Notes under the pieces: generated by a model
Databases searched by the model: none
Seen by the model: the letters and a program-made list of their open reading frames with translations, nothing else
What the model was told of the DNA's origin: nothing
Program-made: the position numbers and the translations under genes
Assembly (NCBI GenBank): GCA_963764825.1
Contig: CAVXUA010000003.1
Location: 248,001 to 312,000 of the forward strand
Direction: 5' to 3'
Length of the DNA: 64,000 bases
Source: JAZGGS01 sp963764825
Lineage (GTDB): Bacteria > Bacteroidota > Ignavibacteria > Ignavibacteriales > Ignavibacteriaceae
Part shown: piece by piece, positions 17,178 through 27,437 of the stretch
How the letters are laid out: each line of letters starts with the position of its first letter
Position numbering within the stretch: position 1 is the stretch's first letter

Positions 17178-19366
17178 ATAAGTATCCTGAAAAGAATAAA
17201 GGACTATATATCCAACTCTACAGCATTCACGGCTTAGTAAGGGGGCATGATTTAGAATTGGGAAGAGATGCCGATACGGGCGGACAAATAAAGTATGTTG
17301 TGGAGCTTGCAAATTTTTTAAGTGAAGATCCGCGTGTTGACAAAATCGAAATTTTCACACGGCAGATTAAAGACAAAAGTGTTTCATCAGATTATGCCGT
17401 ACCAGTTGAGAAAATAAATGATAAGTTGAACATTGTACGATTACGCTGCGGCGGCGGCAAGTATATCCGTAAGGAACTGTTATGGAATCATCTTGAGGAG
17501 TTTGTAGATAAAAGTATAAAGTACATTAAGTCTTTTGGAAGACTACCTGATGTTATACACGGCCACTATGCTGATGCAGGTTATGTCTGCTCAGAACTTA
17601 CGCAGTTTTTTGGAATACCTTTTATACACACAGGGCACTCGCTTGGTAGAGATAAACTAAGAAAACTCATAAGTGATGGCGGAGATGAAAAGGATATTGA
17701 AAAAAGATACAAAATAAATCATCGCATAGAAGTTGAAGAAAATATAATTCAATTTGCCAATCTTATTATAACCAGTACAAAGCAGGAAATTATAAGGCAG
17801 TACGGCGACTATCAGAATAAAACCGTGGAAAAATTTTGTGTGATTCCTCCCGGAGTAGATCTATCGAGTTTTTATTCGTACAACGTACGTATAAAACAGG
17901 ATAGGCAAACCGCAAAACTTCTTCAGGAAATAAGCAGCAAGCTTTTAAATTTCTTTGTTGAAATTGAAAAACCGCTAATACTAACTGTTTGCCGTCCCGA
18001 TAAAAGAAAAAACTTATCCGGCTTAATAAAAGCATATGGTGAGGATAAAAAATTACAAAAGAAAGCCAATCTTGCCATCTTTGCCGGTATAAGAAAAGAT
18101 ATTCAAACCATGGAAGAAAATGAGCAGGAAGTTTTAACGGAAATATTGTTGCTAATGGATAAGTATAATCTTTATGGTAAAATGGCAATACCCAAACGAC
18201 ACGAAACACAAACGGAAGTTCCAGAATTGTACAGAATTGCTGCTGGCACAATGGGAGTATTCGTTAATGCTGCACTAACAGAACCATTCGGATTAACTTT
18301 AATTGAAGCTGCTGCTTGCGGTTTGCCCGTTGTTGCTACTGATGATGGTGGACCCAGAGATATAATCGGCAACTGTAAAAACGGAATTATTGTTGATGTA
18401 TCCAACACAAAAAATATTTCTAAAGCAATTAATAAAATACTTGATGATAAAAGAACCTGGAAACAACTATCGGGGAACGGGATAAAAAATGTTCGCAAAT
18501 ATTATACCTGGGAGGCACACACAAATAGTTATTTGAGTGAAGTAGAAAAACTTATAAAAATAGGACAGGACAATACAAAAGTGTTTGCTCCTGTTGGCAA
18601 AAAATTATTTGAAGCTGATAGACTGATAGTATCCGATATAGATCACACCCTGATTGGTGATGAAAATTCCCTTACAAAATTTGTTTCTGTAATAGAAAAC
18701 ATTGATAATGATATTGGGTTTGCAGTTGCAACGGGGCGCTCGGTGGATTCTGCATATAAAATTCTTGAAAAGAATGGAATTCCTTATCCGGATATTTTTA
18801 TAACATCAGTTGGCGCTGAAATATATTATAACTTCCAGGGAAGAGTAATCTATTCAAAAGGATGGCATGCACATATCAAACATCAATGGCACAGAGAAAA
18901 AATAGTAAAACTTCTTTCAGCATTTGATTTTCTTGAATATCAGGAGGAAGAGAATCAAAGAAAATATAAAATTAGCTACTACAGTTCAGATGTCCCCGAA
19001 TATTTAGAAATGGTTAATGGACTATTAATTCAAAATAAGATTAAAGCCAATGTGATTTTTAGCCATGGGCAATACTTAGATATTCTTCCATACCGAGCAT
19101 CCAAAGGAAAAGCAATAAGATATCTTGCCTACAGATGGAATATTCCTTTTGAAAACATCTTGGTAGCTGGTGATTCTGGGAATGATAGTGAAATGCTGAA
19201 AGGAGAACTGCTCGGCGTAGTGGTTGCAAATTATAGTAGTGAACTTGAAGTACTAAAGGGACAAAAAAGAATTTACTTTTCCAAAAAAAAATATGCAGCC
19301 GGAATAATAGACGGAATTAATCACTATAATTTTTTAAGATACGAAAAGGAGCAAAAGGTTGAGTAA
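17174..19366 (+). CDS. Sucrose-phosphate synthase with C-terminal sucrose-phosphatase-like HAD domain
   Basis: 730 residues. The first about 465 are a GT-B glycosyltransferase (GT4): the sugar-nucleotide entry HGLVRGHDLELGRDADTGGQ and the donor motif ALTEPFGLTLIEAAACG (E-x7-E) identify a sucrose-phosphate synthase, joining UDP- or ADP-glucose to fructose-6-phosphate. Residues from about 475 form a HAD phosphatase (IIB type) with VSDIDHTLIGDEN (nucleophile Asp), VATGRS and VAGDSGNDSEML, which would remove the phosphate to give sucrose. The gene overlaps the kinase by 4 bp and sucrose synthase by 8 bp. Such SPS-SPP fusions are known in bacteria. Confidence 0.93.
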   Translation: MNKYPEKNKGLYIQLYSIHGLVRGHDLELGRDADTGGQIKYVVELANFLSEDPRVDKIEIFTRQIKDKSVSSDYAVPVEKINDKLNIVRLRCGGGKYIRKELLWNHLEEFVDKSIKYIKSFGRLPDVIHGHYADAGYVCSELTQFFGIPFIHTGHSLGRDKLRKLISDGGDEKDIEKRYKINHRIEVEENIIQFANLIITSTKQEIIRQYGDYQNKTVEKFCVIPPGVDLSSFYSYNVRIKQDRQTAKLLQEISSKLLNFFVEIEKPLILTVCRPDKRKNLSGLIKAYGEDKKLQKKANLAIFAGIRKDIQTMEENEQEVLTEILLLMDKYNLYGKMAIPKRHETQTEVPELYRIAAGTMGVFVNAALTEPFGLTLIEAAACGLPVVATDDGGPRDIIGNCKNGIIVDVSNTKNISKAINKILDDKRTWKQLSGNGIKNVRKYYTWEAHTNSYLSEVEKLIKIGQDNTKVFAPVGKKLFEADRLIVSDIDHTLIGDENSLTKFVSVIENIDNDIGFAVATGRSVDSAYKILEKNGIPYPDIFITSVGAEIYYNFQGRVIYSKGWHAHIKHQWHREKIVKLLSAFDFLEYQEEENQRKYKISYYSSDVPEYLEMVNGLLIQNKIKANVIFSHGQYLDILPYRASKGKAIRYLAYRWNIPFENILVAGDSGNDSEMLKGELLGVVVANYSSELEVLKGQKRIYFSKKKYAAGIIDGINHYNFLRYEKEQKVE

Positions 19367-21752
19367 AAAACTAGAAACCGTTATTAAAGATTATAAATCG
19401 GAATTTCATAAATATCTTGAAAAAGTATGTGCCTTCCCCAAAAAGCTTTTGGTAAAGGGAGAATTACTGGAAATCCTTGATGTACTGGTGAAAGAAAACG
19501 GTAATGATCTTAGCCAAATTGAAGATGTTATAAGTCATTTTACTGAATCGGTTTGTTTGGAATCTAACATTTATATTGAGATGAGAGAAAAAATAGGAAT
19601 CTCGCAGTATTATAAATTTAATCAGCAAGAGGGCAATTTTAATCAGATATTTGCAAAGGAATATTTACAAGCCAAAGAACGTTATCGAATTCCCGAAAAT
19701 CAGAATGATTTATTAACGCTTAACTTTAGTACCTTCTATGAGAAGTTTCCGAGTGTAAGAGAATCAAAAAGTATTGGCAAAGGGGTGGATTATCTTAACC
19801 GTTATCTTTCCAGTAATATGTTTACAAATCCACAAAAAATTGGGCAGGCTCTCTTTGAATTTCTTTTTGTGCACAGGCATAACTCGGAACAACTTATTGT
19901 AAATGAAAGAGTTACTAATCCTGAAGAATTAATTTCAAGTATTGATAATGCAACTAAATTATTAAAAAATAAATCTCCCGATATTACTTATACAAAAATA
20001 AAGCACGAACTTGAAGAGTTAGGTTTTGAGGAAGGATTAGGAAATAATGTGGGGCGAATAAGAGAAAGTCTTGAGCTAATTGATACATTAATGCAATCTC
20101 CTGATCACCTTGTTTTAAAGGAATTCCTTTCACGAATACCCATGATTTACAACATTGTTATCGTATCGCCTCACGGTTACTTTGGGCAGGAAGGTGTTTT
20201 AGGAAAACCTGATACCGGCGGACAAATAGTATACATCCTTGACCAGGTAAAGGCTCTTGAAAAGGAAATGATAGAATCGCTAAAACTTGCAGGTGTAAAA
20301 GCCAAACCTAAAATTATAATTCTCAGTCGTTTGATTCCAAATGCTGAAGGTACCCGATGTAATCAAAGATTGGAAAAAGTAATTGACACAAAGAACGTTT
20401 GGATATTAAGGGTTCCATTTAGAGAATATAATAAGCAGGTTACGGATAATTGGATCTCACGATTTGAAATTTGGCCGTACCTTGAAGATTTTGCAGAAGA
20501 TTCGTACCAAGAATTACTTTCCGAATTTGGAACAAAACCAGATTTAATTATAGGTAACTACTCTGATGGTAACCTTGTGGCAACAATTCTTTCCAAAAAA
20601 TTGGGTGTAACTCAGTGCAATGTTGCGCATGCATTTGAAAAGAGTAAATATCTTTATAGTGCTTTGTACTGGGATGAGATGGAAGAACAGTATCACTTCT
20701 CAACGCAATTTACTGCAGATTTGCTTGCAATGAATTCTGCTGATTTTATAATCACTTCAACATACCAGGAAATTGCTGGTAGAGAAGATAGTCTTGGACA
20801 GTACGAATCTTACACAAACTTTACAATGCCTGGTCTGTTCAGAGTTGCAGGGGGAATAAATCTTTTCCACCCAAAATTTAACATTCTTCCTCCCGGTGTT
20901 AATACAAAACTTTTTTTTCCTTATACTAAAACAAAAAACAGATCTAAAAAAATTAAGGATGAAATTTATAAGAGATTTTTTGGGAATCATGATCCTTCAG
21001 ATGGAGTTGGAAAGTTAAAAAATCCGGATCTTCCTCCAATTTTTTCCATGGCACGTTTGGATAAAATAAAAAACATTACCTCGCTTGTTAAATGGTTTGG
21101 CGAAAGCCCTGAACTTCAGAAATATGCAAACCTTATTGTTGTTGCTGGTAAAATTGATATTAAAACAACCACTGATAAGGAAGAACAAGATCAGATAGAG
21201 CTTATGCACAAGGAAATAGATGAATATAAACTATGTGATAAAATTAGATGGGTGCCTGGCGATGGTAACAGGAAAAGAGTACCTGAATATTACCGGGTGG
21301 TCGCCGATAAGAAAGGAATATTTGTTCAGCCGGCATTGTTCGAAGGTTTTGGTTTAACGGTTATTGAAGCAATGCGTTCAGGGCTCCCTACTTTTGCTAC
21401 TCAATATGGCGGACCGTTGGAAATTATTGAAGAAGGTATTTCAGGTTTTAATATCGACCCTGTAAACGGGAAAGAATCTGTTAAAAAAATAATTGATTTC
21501 TTTAAGAAGTGTAAAAAAGATAAAGAATACTGGAATAAAATTTCCAAAGGTGGAATCAAAAGAGTTGATACTGCTTTTAACTGGGAGTTATACTCTAAAA
21601 ATCTTCTTTCGCTTGCAAAAATTTATGGATTCTGGAAGTACACAACCAATCTGGAAATGAATGAAATGAACGCTTACCTTGATCTACTTTATCATATGCT
21701 TTACAAACCAAGAGCAAGAGAGATATTAGAACTGCATAAAAGTAGGAAATAG
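19359..21752 (+). CDS. Sucrose synthase
   Basis: 797 residues, the normal length. It reversibly interconverts sucrose plus NDP with fructose plus NDP-glucose. The N-terminal about 260 residues are the regulatory helical region; the GT-B part has VSPHGYFGQEGVLGKPDTGG, QCNVAHAFEKSKYLYS and the donor motif ALFEGFGLTVIEAMRSG (E-x7-E). The start is TTG at 19359, supported by AGGAG 7 bp upstream and by the overlap with the previous stop. Together with the kinase and the synthase-phosphatase it forms a complete sucrose make-and-use operon. Convergent corA ends 27 bp further on. Confidence 0.93.
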   Translation: MSKKLETVIKDYKSEFHKYLEKVCAFPKKLLVKGELLEILDVLVKENGNDLSQIEDVISHFTESVCLESNIYIEMREKIGISQYYKFNQQEGNFNQIFAKEYLQAKERYRIPENQNDLLTLNFSTFYEKFPSVRESKSIGKGVDYLNRYLSSNMFTNPQKIGQALFEFLFVHRHNSEQLIVNERVTNPEELISSIDNATKLLKNKSPDITYTKIKHELEELGFEEGLGNNVGRIRESLELIDTLMQSPDHLVLKEFLSRIPMIYNIVIVSPHGYFGQEGVLGKPDTGGQIVYILDQVKALEKEMIESLKLAGVKAKPKIIILSRLIPNAEGTRCNQRLEKVIDTKNVWILRVPFREYNKQVTDNWISRFEIWPYLEDFAEDSYQELLSEFGTKPDLIIGNYSDGNLVATILSKKLGVTQCNVAHAFEKSKYLYSALYWDEMEEQYHFSTQFTADLLAMNSADFIITSTYQEIAGREDSLGQYESYTNFTMPGLFRVAGGINLFHPKFNILPPGVNTKLFFPYTKTKNRSKKIKDEIYKRFFGNHDPSDGVGKLKNPDLPPIFSMARLDKIKNITSLVKWFGESPELQKYANLIVVAGKIDIKTTTDKEEQDQIELMHKEIDEYKLCDKIRWVPGDGNRKRVPEYYRVVADKKGIFVQPALFEGFGLTVIEAMRSGLPTFATQYGGPLEIIEEGISGFNIDPVNGKESVKKIIDFFKKCKKDKEYWNKISKGGIKRVDTAFNWELYSKNLLSLAKIYGFWKYTTNLEMNEMNAYLDLLYHMLYKPRAREILELHKSRK

Positions 21753-21778
21753 CTAAGTGCAGCATTGATTTTTGAAAA

Positions 21779-22843
21779 TCATAGCCATTTTTTCTTTCTG
21801 AAAAAAACCAGCATTCCAACTGTTACCGCAACCATCACACCCCAGACTATAAAGTAAGCCCCCCGCCAACCAAGTTCGGGCATATACTCAAAATTCATTC
21901 CATAAATGCCTGCAATAAAAGTAAGGGGTATAAAAATTGTGGCAATGATAGTTAAGGTTTTCATTACCGCATTCAAATTGTTATTCTGATTGGAATTATT
22001 TAAATCTACAAGTGCTTTAATGTTTTCATTATAGAGAAGATAAAATTCCACCAATTGATTTAAATGATCTCTCAGGTCGTTGAAGAAAACCCAATTATCT
22101 TCTGAAACATATTCCGGCTCTCCCTTAATTAAGTCTATTATTGTCTCTCTCAAAGGAAACAAATTCTTTCGAATATTATTAAGTTCGAATTTCAGACTAT
22201 GTATTTCCTCCATTAAATTTTCATTAGTGTTTGATAGAAGTCTTTCCTCCAATTGCGATATTTTTTCATTGATATTTGTGAAGAAAAGATAATATGTATC
22301 AATAAATGCATCTATAAGTACATAAAAGAGGTAGTCTGCCTTTAGTTTTCGAGCCCTGCCTTTAGATTGCTTTATTCTTTCAATTTTATTTTTTAATATA
22401 TCATTTTCAGTATCCTGAAATTGAATTATTGTGCTGTCTGTTAATACAAGACAGATATGATTCTTATTAAAATTACTCTGACCATCCGAAGTAAATGCAT
22501 TTAAAATAAGTGCGGAATAATTTTCTTCTTCCTCATATTTTGGAAGATGTTCGGTGTTTAGAATATCCTCCAACAACATTGGATGAATTTTGAATTGTTT
22601 GCCAATTTCTTCAATCGAATCTAAATCTCGAAGTCCTGTTACCTCAACCCAGTTTACATATTCACTTTTAATAAAATTTTTCAAGGTAGAAGGGTTCGAA
22701 ACAATTTCTTCAATAAAATTATCTTGATTATAAGCTCTAAACTTTATTGTTGTTTCTAATTGTTCCGAATCGCCAACATAATCTAAACTCCCAGGGGGAA
22801 GTCCGATTTTTAAAGATAGCTTTTTTCTATTTTTCTTTGCCAT
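21779..22843 (-). CDS. corA: CorA-family Mg2+/Co2+ transporter (GMN type)
   Basis: 354 residues. The long cytosolic domain is followed by two C-terminal membrane helices; the first ends in the family signature YGMNF inside FIPLTFIAGIYGMNFEYMPELGW. The end is a basic tail (RKKKW). It forms a pentameric channel for Mg2+ in the inner membrane. A second CorA at 48213-49277 is a paralog with a GTN signature. Start at 22843 is natural: the next residues are the basic MAKKNRKK leader. Confidence 0.94.
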   Translation of the reverse strand: MAKKNRKKLSLKIGLPPGSLDYVGDSEQLETTIKFRAYNQDNFIEEIVSNPSTLKNFIKSEYVNWVEVTGLRDLDSIEEIGKQFKIHPMLLEDILNTEHLPKYEEEENYSALILNAFTSDGQSNFNKNHICLVLTDSTIIQFQDTENDILKNKIERIKQSKGRARKLKADYLFYVLIDAFIDTYYLFFTNINEKISQLEERLLSNTNENLMEEIHSLKFELNNIRKNLFPLRETIIDLIKGEPEYVSEDNWVFFNDLRDHLNQLVEFYLLYNENIKALVDLNNSNQNNNLNAVMKTLTIIATIFIPLTFIAGIYGMNFEYMPELGWRGAYFIVWGVMVAVTVGMLVFFRKKKWL

Positions 22844-22925
22844 AATGAGTATTATTTATTTGATATTGATTTTTTAACGATGCCGATATTTAGTTTAAAT
22901 ATATATTAATTCATAGCATTTAGAT

Positions 22926-23996
22926 TTAAATCTCTATCGAATCGAATCCCAATCCAGGTTTTTCGGTAGTATATAAATAACCTTCCTTTAATATTACAGC
23001 ACCAGAAGTAGGATCATTGATTAAATCAAGATGTCCATCAAGATCAGCATAATCAACGTTTGGGCGGGCAAGCGCAAAGTGCAATCCTGCAGCAATTCCC
23101 AGTGCTGCTTCATCCATGCAGCCGATCATGGCTTCCAGGTTTGCCGCCTTTGCCACAGAATTTATATGAAGCGCTTCATAAATTCCGCCTACCTTCATCA
23201 GCTTAATATTTACTGTATCAACCAGTTCATTTCTTGCGAGTTTAAATGCATCTCGTAAATTCATTAAACTTTCATCTGCCATTACAGGTATCGCGACACT
23301 ATCAGTAACCTTGCCAAGTAATTCCAGTTCATTGCGTGGTGTAGGCTGTTCAATTAATTCTAATTTAGCTTTAAGAGTTTCTTTAACAAATAGTTTGGAT
23401 TGTTCAACTGTATATCCCTGGTTTGCATCAAAGCGAAGGGCTACGTTTTTACCCACAACCTCCCTGATCTTTATTATTTTTTCAATATCATCATCCACAT
23501 TTAAGCCGCCCTTAATTTTAATAATCTTAAAACCATCGCGAATAAAAGCATTACATCTTTTTAAGGTATCATTTAAAGGTAATATTCCAACTGTTATACT
23601 TGTTGCAAATCTTGTTCTAAATCCACCAAGCATTTTATAAACGGGCAATCCGGATTTTTTCCCAAGAATATCATAAAGCGCCATATCAATCATAGCTAAG
23701 GCTGAAGGATGATTTTTTAAATGAGGATTTAGCTCAGTTATGATTTTTGCAATTCTAAGTGGATCTTTTCCTTTTATAAATGGCTCTATCACCGAGGTGC
23801 AAACTTCCGTAACAGTTTCAATTGATTCATGTGTAACTTCAGGATCAGGAGCAGCAACACCCATCCCAAATATATTTTGATCAGTGAATACCCTGCATAT
23901 CATATTAGATGTTTCATCAATAGTTTCATAAGCTATTGTGTAAGGTTCCCTTAGCTTCATTGTAACAGGGAAAAATTCGAAATTAATAATTTTCAT
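22926..23996 (-). CDS. Enolase-superfamily dipeptide epimerase / N-acyl amino acid racemase (DgcA-like)
   Basis: 356 residues, intact. A capping N-domain (about 1-120) and a barrel with the muconate-lactonising subgroup residues: IIKIKGG (KxK base), FDANQGY (metal Asp), IEQPTP (metal Glu), MADESL (metal Asp) and VNIKLMKVGG (second base Lys). These define L-Ala-D/L-Glu-type epimerases, which swap the alpha-carbon of dipeptides or N-acyl amino acids. The adjacent DUF1611 pieces suggest the DgcN/DgcA D-glutamate route, in which the epimerase acts on N-acetyl-D-glutamate; this is an inference. It is the last gene of a minus-strand cluster and the only one without a lesion. Confidence 0.85.
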   Translation of the reverse strand: MKIINFEFFPVTMKLREPYTIAYETIDETSNMICRVFTDQNIFGMGVAAPDPEVTHESIETVTEVCTSVIEPFIKGKDPLRIAKIITELNPHLKNHPSALAMIDMALYDILGKKSGLPVYKMLGGFRTRFATSITVGILPLNDTLKRCNAFIRDGFKIIKIKGGLNVDDDIEKIIKIREVVGKNVALRFDANQGYTVEQSKLFVKETLKAKLELIEQPTPRNELELLGKVTDSVAIPVMADESLMNLRDAFKLARNELVDTVNIKLMKVGGIYEALHINSVAKAANLEAMIGCMDEAALGIAAGLHFALARPNVDYADLDGHLDLINDPTSGAVILKEGYLYTTEKPGLGFDSIEI

Positions 23997-24014
23997 TATG
24001 AAACCACCCGGGAT

Positions 24015-25003
24015 TTAATATTTTTTCTGATGAATTTCATCGAGGCTCATAGATTTCAGATCTTCCACAAAAGCAACAAGATGTGCAATCATAATTTCCC
24101 ACATTTTCTCACCTTTTTTAACGGTGGCTTTTGTAGGATCACCCATTATACCGGATTCGGATATTTTTTTTGTCTGAGCATACCAGGGGACACCGCGTAG
24201 AGAGGAAAAATTTAAATATCGGCTTGAGAACTTAAGAACGGTTTTTTTTGCTTTATCCATTTTGACAAGATTTGGGCGAACCGCGAGTGTAGTGCTTGTT
24301 TCAATTTCACCTGCATGAACATCATTAGGTGTAGTTGATATATTATCCATATCAACATCACTTGTTTCACCTGTATCAACAGCTACAAATATTTTTGCAT
24401 CACGGTTAATCATTTGTGCGGCAAAATTTAGTGAAGGGCATTATCTCCGTGCCCGTTTATAATAACAAGTTTTTTAATACCTTGCCTTGCAAGATTTATT
24501 CCAATTTCATAAACAATTTTTGATAGTGTTTCATTACTTACACTTATTGTTCCCATAAAATCATCATGATGATAAGATACTCCATAAGGAATTAGTGGTA
24601 GCACAAATGGTTTTGGATTGCTGCACTTTTCGGCAACTCTTTTTGCCAGATACTCAGCATCAAATGCATCTGTATCTAAAGGAAGATGTGGACCATGCTG
24701 TTCAATAGCGCCAACCGGAAGCAGTGCAACATCAACTTTTTTAAGTTTTTCCTCAGCTTCGGGCCATGATAACTCTGCCCAATTATAATTATTATCCGAT
24801 GATACTTGACGATCTTTAACTTTTGAATGAATAGCACTGAACTCAAACTTGTACGGCTCGGATAAATTATCCTTGCTTAGCAGATCAAATTTTTCCCATT
24901 TCCTACCGGTGCTTTTTAAGGCTCCTTCTGTATATTTAAGATAAATTTCATACAAACCCTTTCTTAATTCTGATGGAACAGTGTTTAAACGGGGAATGCT
25001 CAT
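24015..25003 (-). CDS. Creatininase-family amidohydrolase, frame-broken
   Basis: Creatininase-fold metal hydrolases cut cyclic or N-acyl amide bonds. The N-terminal part shows VALLPVGAIEQHGPHLPLDTDAF (metal His/Glu/Asp) and LVIINGHGDN; the C-terminal part, in another frame from about 24415, shows SLNFAAQMINRDAKIFVA, DVHAGEIETS (metal Glu) and the tail. The switch lies at NGHGDNA, within the normally conserved NGHGGNxP loop. Repaired length is about 328 residues, longer than creatininase because of an N-terminal extension. Its start overlaps the restored stop of the PP-loop gene (TAATG). Substrate unknown; removal of an acyl group from an amino acid is possible. Confidence 0.78.
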
Positions 25004-26350
25004 TATGGAAGCGGAGATTTAAAATTTCAGGATAGTTTTTTAATTGAGATGCTTTATCCTTTGGCAATTCGATTTTACCCAACTTATTTAGCATATAAAA
25101 TAACTGCTTTATTCCTTCCTCTTCCTGGCTCACTCCTTTTTCTACAATATCTTTTAAACATTGGTTAATTTGTGTTTTACTATAGCCACAATTCTGTGGA
25201 TTAGCACCAATCGCAATTAGCATTCCAACAATGCGCCTGCATTTTTCACATTTGCCGCAGGGATGTACCCTGTTGTTTTTTGTATGAGCAGCATGGCAGG
25301 AAACCTGGTGCTTTTGAAGCTTAGGATATTCTTTTGCCAGAATTGTTTCAATTAATATTTCAGATAGCGGACGAAGAATTGAAAACTGCGCTACAGCCCA
25401 TCCTTTTCTCAGAAAATATCTGGAAAGCGCATCATCAAAATAACGACTCTGATCATACAGACCATTATAGTGTGTTATTCCTTTAAATGATTTTCGAACT
25501 GTTGTATCATATTCATCCCCAATTACCAAACGGGCTAACCCTCTTTTTTTGAGTAGTGGAAGAACCCCAAATAAGAACACTGCAACAGTCCATAATCTTA
25601 TTGGATATTCATCTGCTCTGATATCCGCAAAATTTCTCTTTATAAAAGGAAAATGTCTTAACATAAAATTAAACACTCGATCGGTATTAGCCCACACACG
25701 TGCTGTGTTCTTTATGTTTTTGTTAAAATATTTAAAGGCATTAAGTGCAGTAAGCCAATGCCGCCCGGATTCATTTATAAATATTGGATGAGTTTCATAA
25801 CCTATATCGTTAATCAAACCATAGCTAAGCAAACTGTCTTTTCCACCACTTGAAAGAATACATATTTTGTTGCTGCTGGTTTCCCAGTATTCCCATTTTG
25901 TGTTTACCGGTTCTTCATCACCTGGTTTAAATATCAGTTTAGACTGCAAATAAGATTTCATTTTGATTACCGGAAGATTTGCTGCGCTGCCGGTAAGAAA
26001 CGGATTATGCTCAAGAAATTTTTTAACATAAATTTCCCGCGCAGTATTCTCCATCATATCTTTAATTAATCGTTGATCAGTTGTATCATAGAGTCCGTTA
26101 AATATTATTTTCTTACAAAACAATCCATAGTTTATGGCAACCTGTGCAGCTATCATGCTCGCAAGATTTACACTTGCTTCATCTTCAGAATCAAAAACAG
26201 GTTCTTCATATTTATAAATAAGGTCAATCGTATCTTTCTTGCCTTTGTTGAATAACCGTATATGGTGCAACAAGACGGTTTGATTCTAGTTTTACTGGTC
26301 CGATCTCAAGTCGATCAATTACCAATTAATTGTTTTAATGTTTTATTCAT
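24948..26350 (-). CDS. PP-loop (alpha-hydrolase) ATPase with CxxC cluster, frame-broken
   Basis: The core has the PP-loop SSGGKDSLL (SGGxDS), which activates a substrate by adenylation, and HPCGKCEKCRR, a likely zinc or thiol motif. The ATG at 26350 sits one base after the upstream DUF1611 stop and begins NKTLKQLI; coding resumes one frame over as IDRLEIGPVKLESNRLVAPY and then joins KGKKDTIDLIYKYEEPVF, so two indels occur near the start. The as-read end (24948) overlaps the creatininase gene by 56 bp. A third slip near 25010 would instead end it at TAATG on the creatininase start. Function is not established; a ligase- or thiolation-like reaction on an amino-acid substrate is possible. Confidence 0.7.
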
Positions 26351-26351
26351 T

Positions 26352-27023
26352 TTAACTGGTCTTTATTTGTGTGAAATAGTTTATAATTTGATTTACTAAA
26401 TCGTTTGCTCCATTTAGCAACACATCATAAAATGGTAAATTATGCTTTTTGCTTAAATCAGTGCACAGGGTATGAATTGTATTTAACTCTAAATTTTCAT
26501 GATTAATCGTTACAGCAACAACCGGTTTACCTGATAAGAGTTCAATAGCCTGAATTTGTTTATCAATTGGATGAAGAGGATATCCGGGGAAACCATCATA
26601 TTCTATTCTTGCAGGAGCATGTTGCAGAATAACAATATCAGGTCTGCCTGCAGCAAGAATTTCAAATCCACCGGGGTAAGCAGGATTCATTAAACTTCCC
26701 TGTCCTTCAATAATAATTACATTTGGCTTTTCATTTTCCCAGGCTTCATAAACAGCATGTTCAATTTCACCTGAAACAAAATCGTTAACAATCGAATCCA
26801 TAATTAAACTATATTTTGCACCCTGCATCCAGGCAGTTTGCCCTGTCCCAATCATTTCAGTTTTGATGTTCTTTTTATTTAAAGCATTTACAATTATCCA
26901 TGCAGTAGTTCTTTTACCTATCGCAGAATCGGTTCCGAGAATAGCAATTTTCAGGGAATTAACTTTTTCAATCTTTCCCTTCAAAAAAATGCAGTTTATT
27001 TCTTGATATTGGTTTTCGAACAT
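26352..27023 (-). CDS. DUF1611 P-loop domain protein (DgcN-like C-terminal part)
   Basis: 223 residues. A P-loop with AILGTDSAIGKRTTAW is followed by MIGTGQTAWMQG, IIIEGQGSLMNPAYPG and the final strands, all characteristic of DUF1611. In ordinary family members this domain is the C-terminal two thirds of one protein. DgcN, a member, has been reported as a D-glutamate N-acetyltransferase. The N-terminal third lies just upstream (27033-27437) in the same frame, separated by a single TAA. So this is either a genuinely split gene with a start at 27023 or a nonsense-mutated single gene. Confidence 0.75.
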   Translation of the reverse strand: MFENQYQEINCIFLKGKIEKVNSLKIAILGTDSAIGKRTTAWIIVNALNKKNIKTEMIGTGQTAWMQGAKYSLIMDSIVNDFVSGEIEHAVYEAWENEKPNVIIIEGQGSLMNPAYPGGFEILAAGRPDIVILQHAPARIEYDGFPGYPLHPIDKQIQAIELLSGKPVVAVTINHENLELNTIHTLCTDLSKKHNLPFYDVLLNGANDLVNQIINYFTQIKTS

Positions 27024-27032
27024 CCCGTATAG

Positions 27033-27437
27033 TTAAATTCTTTTCTTCGGCAATTTGACTAGTTGTTTGTCATCAGATAAAAAATCATGCAGTCCTGAAT
27101 CTACATTAAGTCCAAATTCAAGAGCCTCTTTTACTATTTCTCTTGCTTCATTACTAAGTTTTCCCCCATCCGTAGCCAGACCAATAACAAAGTGAGTTGG
27201 ATTTTTGTTCATAGATTTGCTGATTTCAACCGCTTCATAAAGAGAGCCAGTAATGGGAATACCTTTTTCTTTTCCATCTAGTACAAATGAAGCATCCTGT
27301 CCAGCATAGTTGCTATCTATTACTGTTATAACATTATATCGTTTTGTAAAACGAACAAGTCCGTGGGCTGTTTTACCATATGTTGTATTAAAAGCTCCCT
27401 GGCAATATACAATTGCGTTACCTTCAGGCATATTCAT
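27033..27437 (-). CDS. DUF1611 N-terminal domain protein (DgcN-like N-terminal part)
   Basis: 134 residues with a Rossmann-like pattern: EGNAIVYCQGAFNTTYGKTA, YNVITVIDSNYAGQDAS, and the family phrase HFVIGLATDGGKL. It ends SGLHDFLSDDKQLVKL plus a few basic residues, where normal DUF1611 proteins run on into the P-loop domain. The stop TAA at 27033-27035 is in frame with the next gene (9 bp between them). The ATG at 27437 follows directly after the restored stop of the PLP enzyme. Confidence 0.72.
   Translation of the reverse strand: MNMPEGNAIVYCQGAFNTTYGKTAHGLVRFTKRYNVITVIDSNYAGQDASFVLDGKEKGIPITGSLYEAVEISKSMNKNPTHFVIGLATDGGKLSNEAREIVKEALEFGLNVDSGLHDFLSDDKQLVKLPKKRI

Noticed and set aside
17790..18251. 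Long minus-strand open frame inside the sucrose-phosphate synthase gene
   Set aside because: Composition is unlike a real protein (no domain, Phe/Leu/Tyr-rich from codon shadow) and the plus-strand enzyme is certain.
22685..22705. GGTTCGAAAC as a tRNA T-arm
   Set aside because: It is inside the corA coding region, and no acceptor stem or anticodon arm can be built around it.
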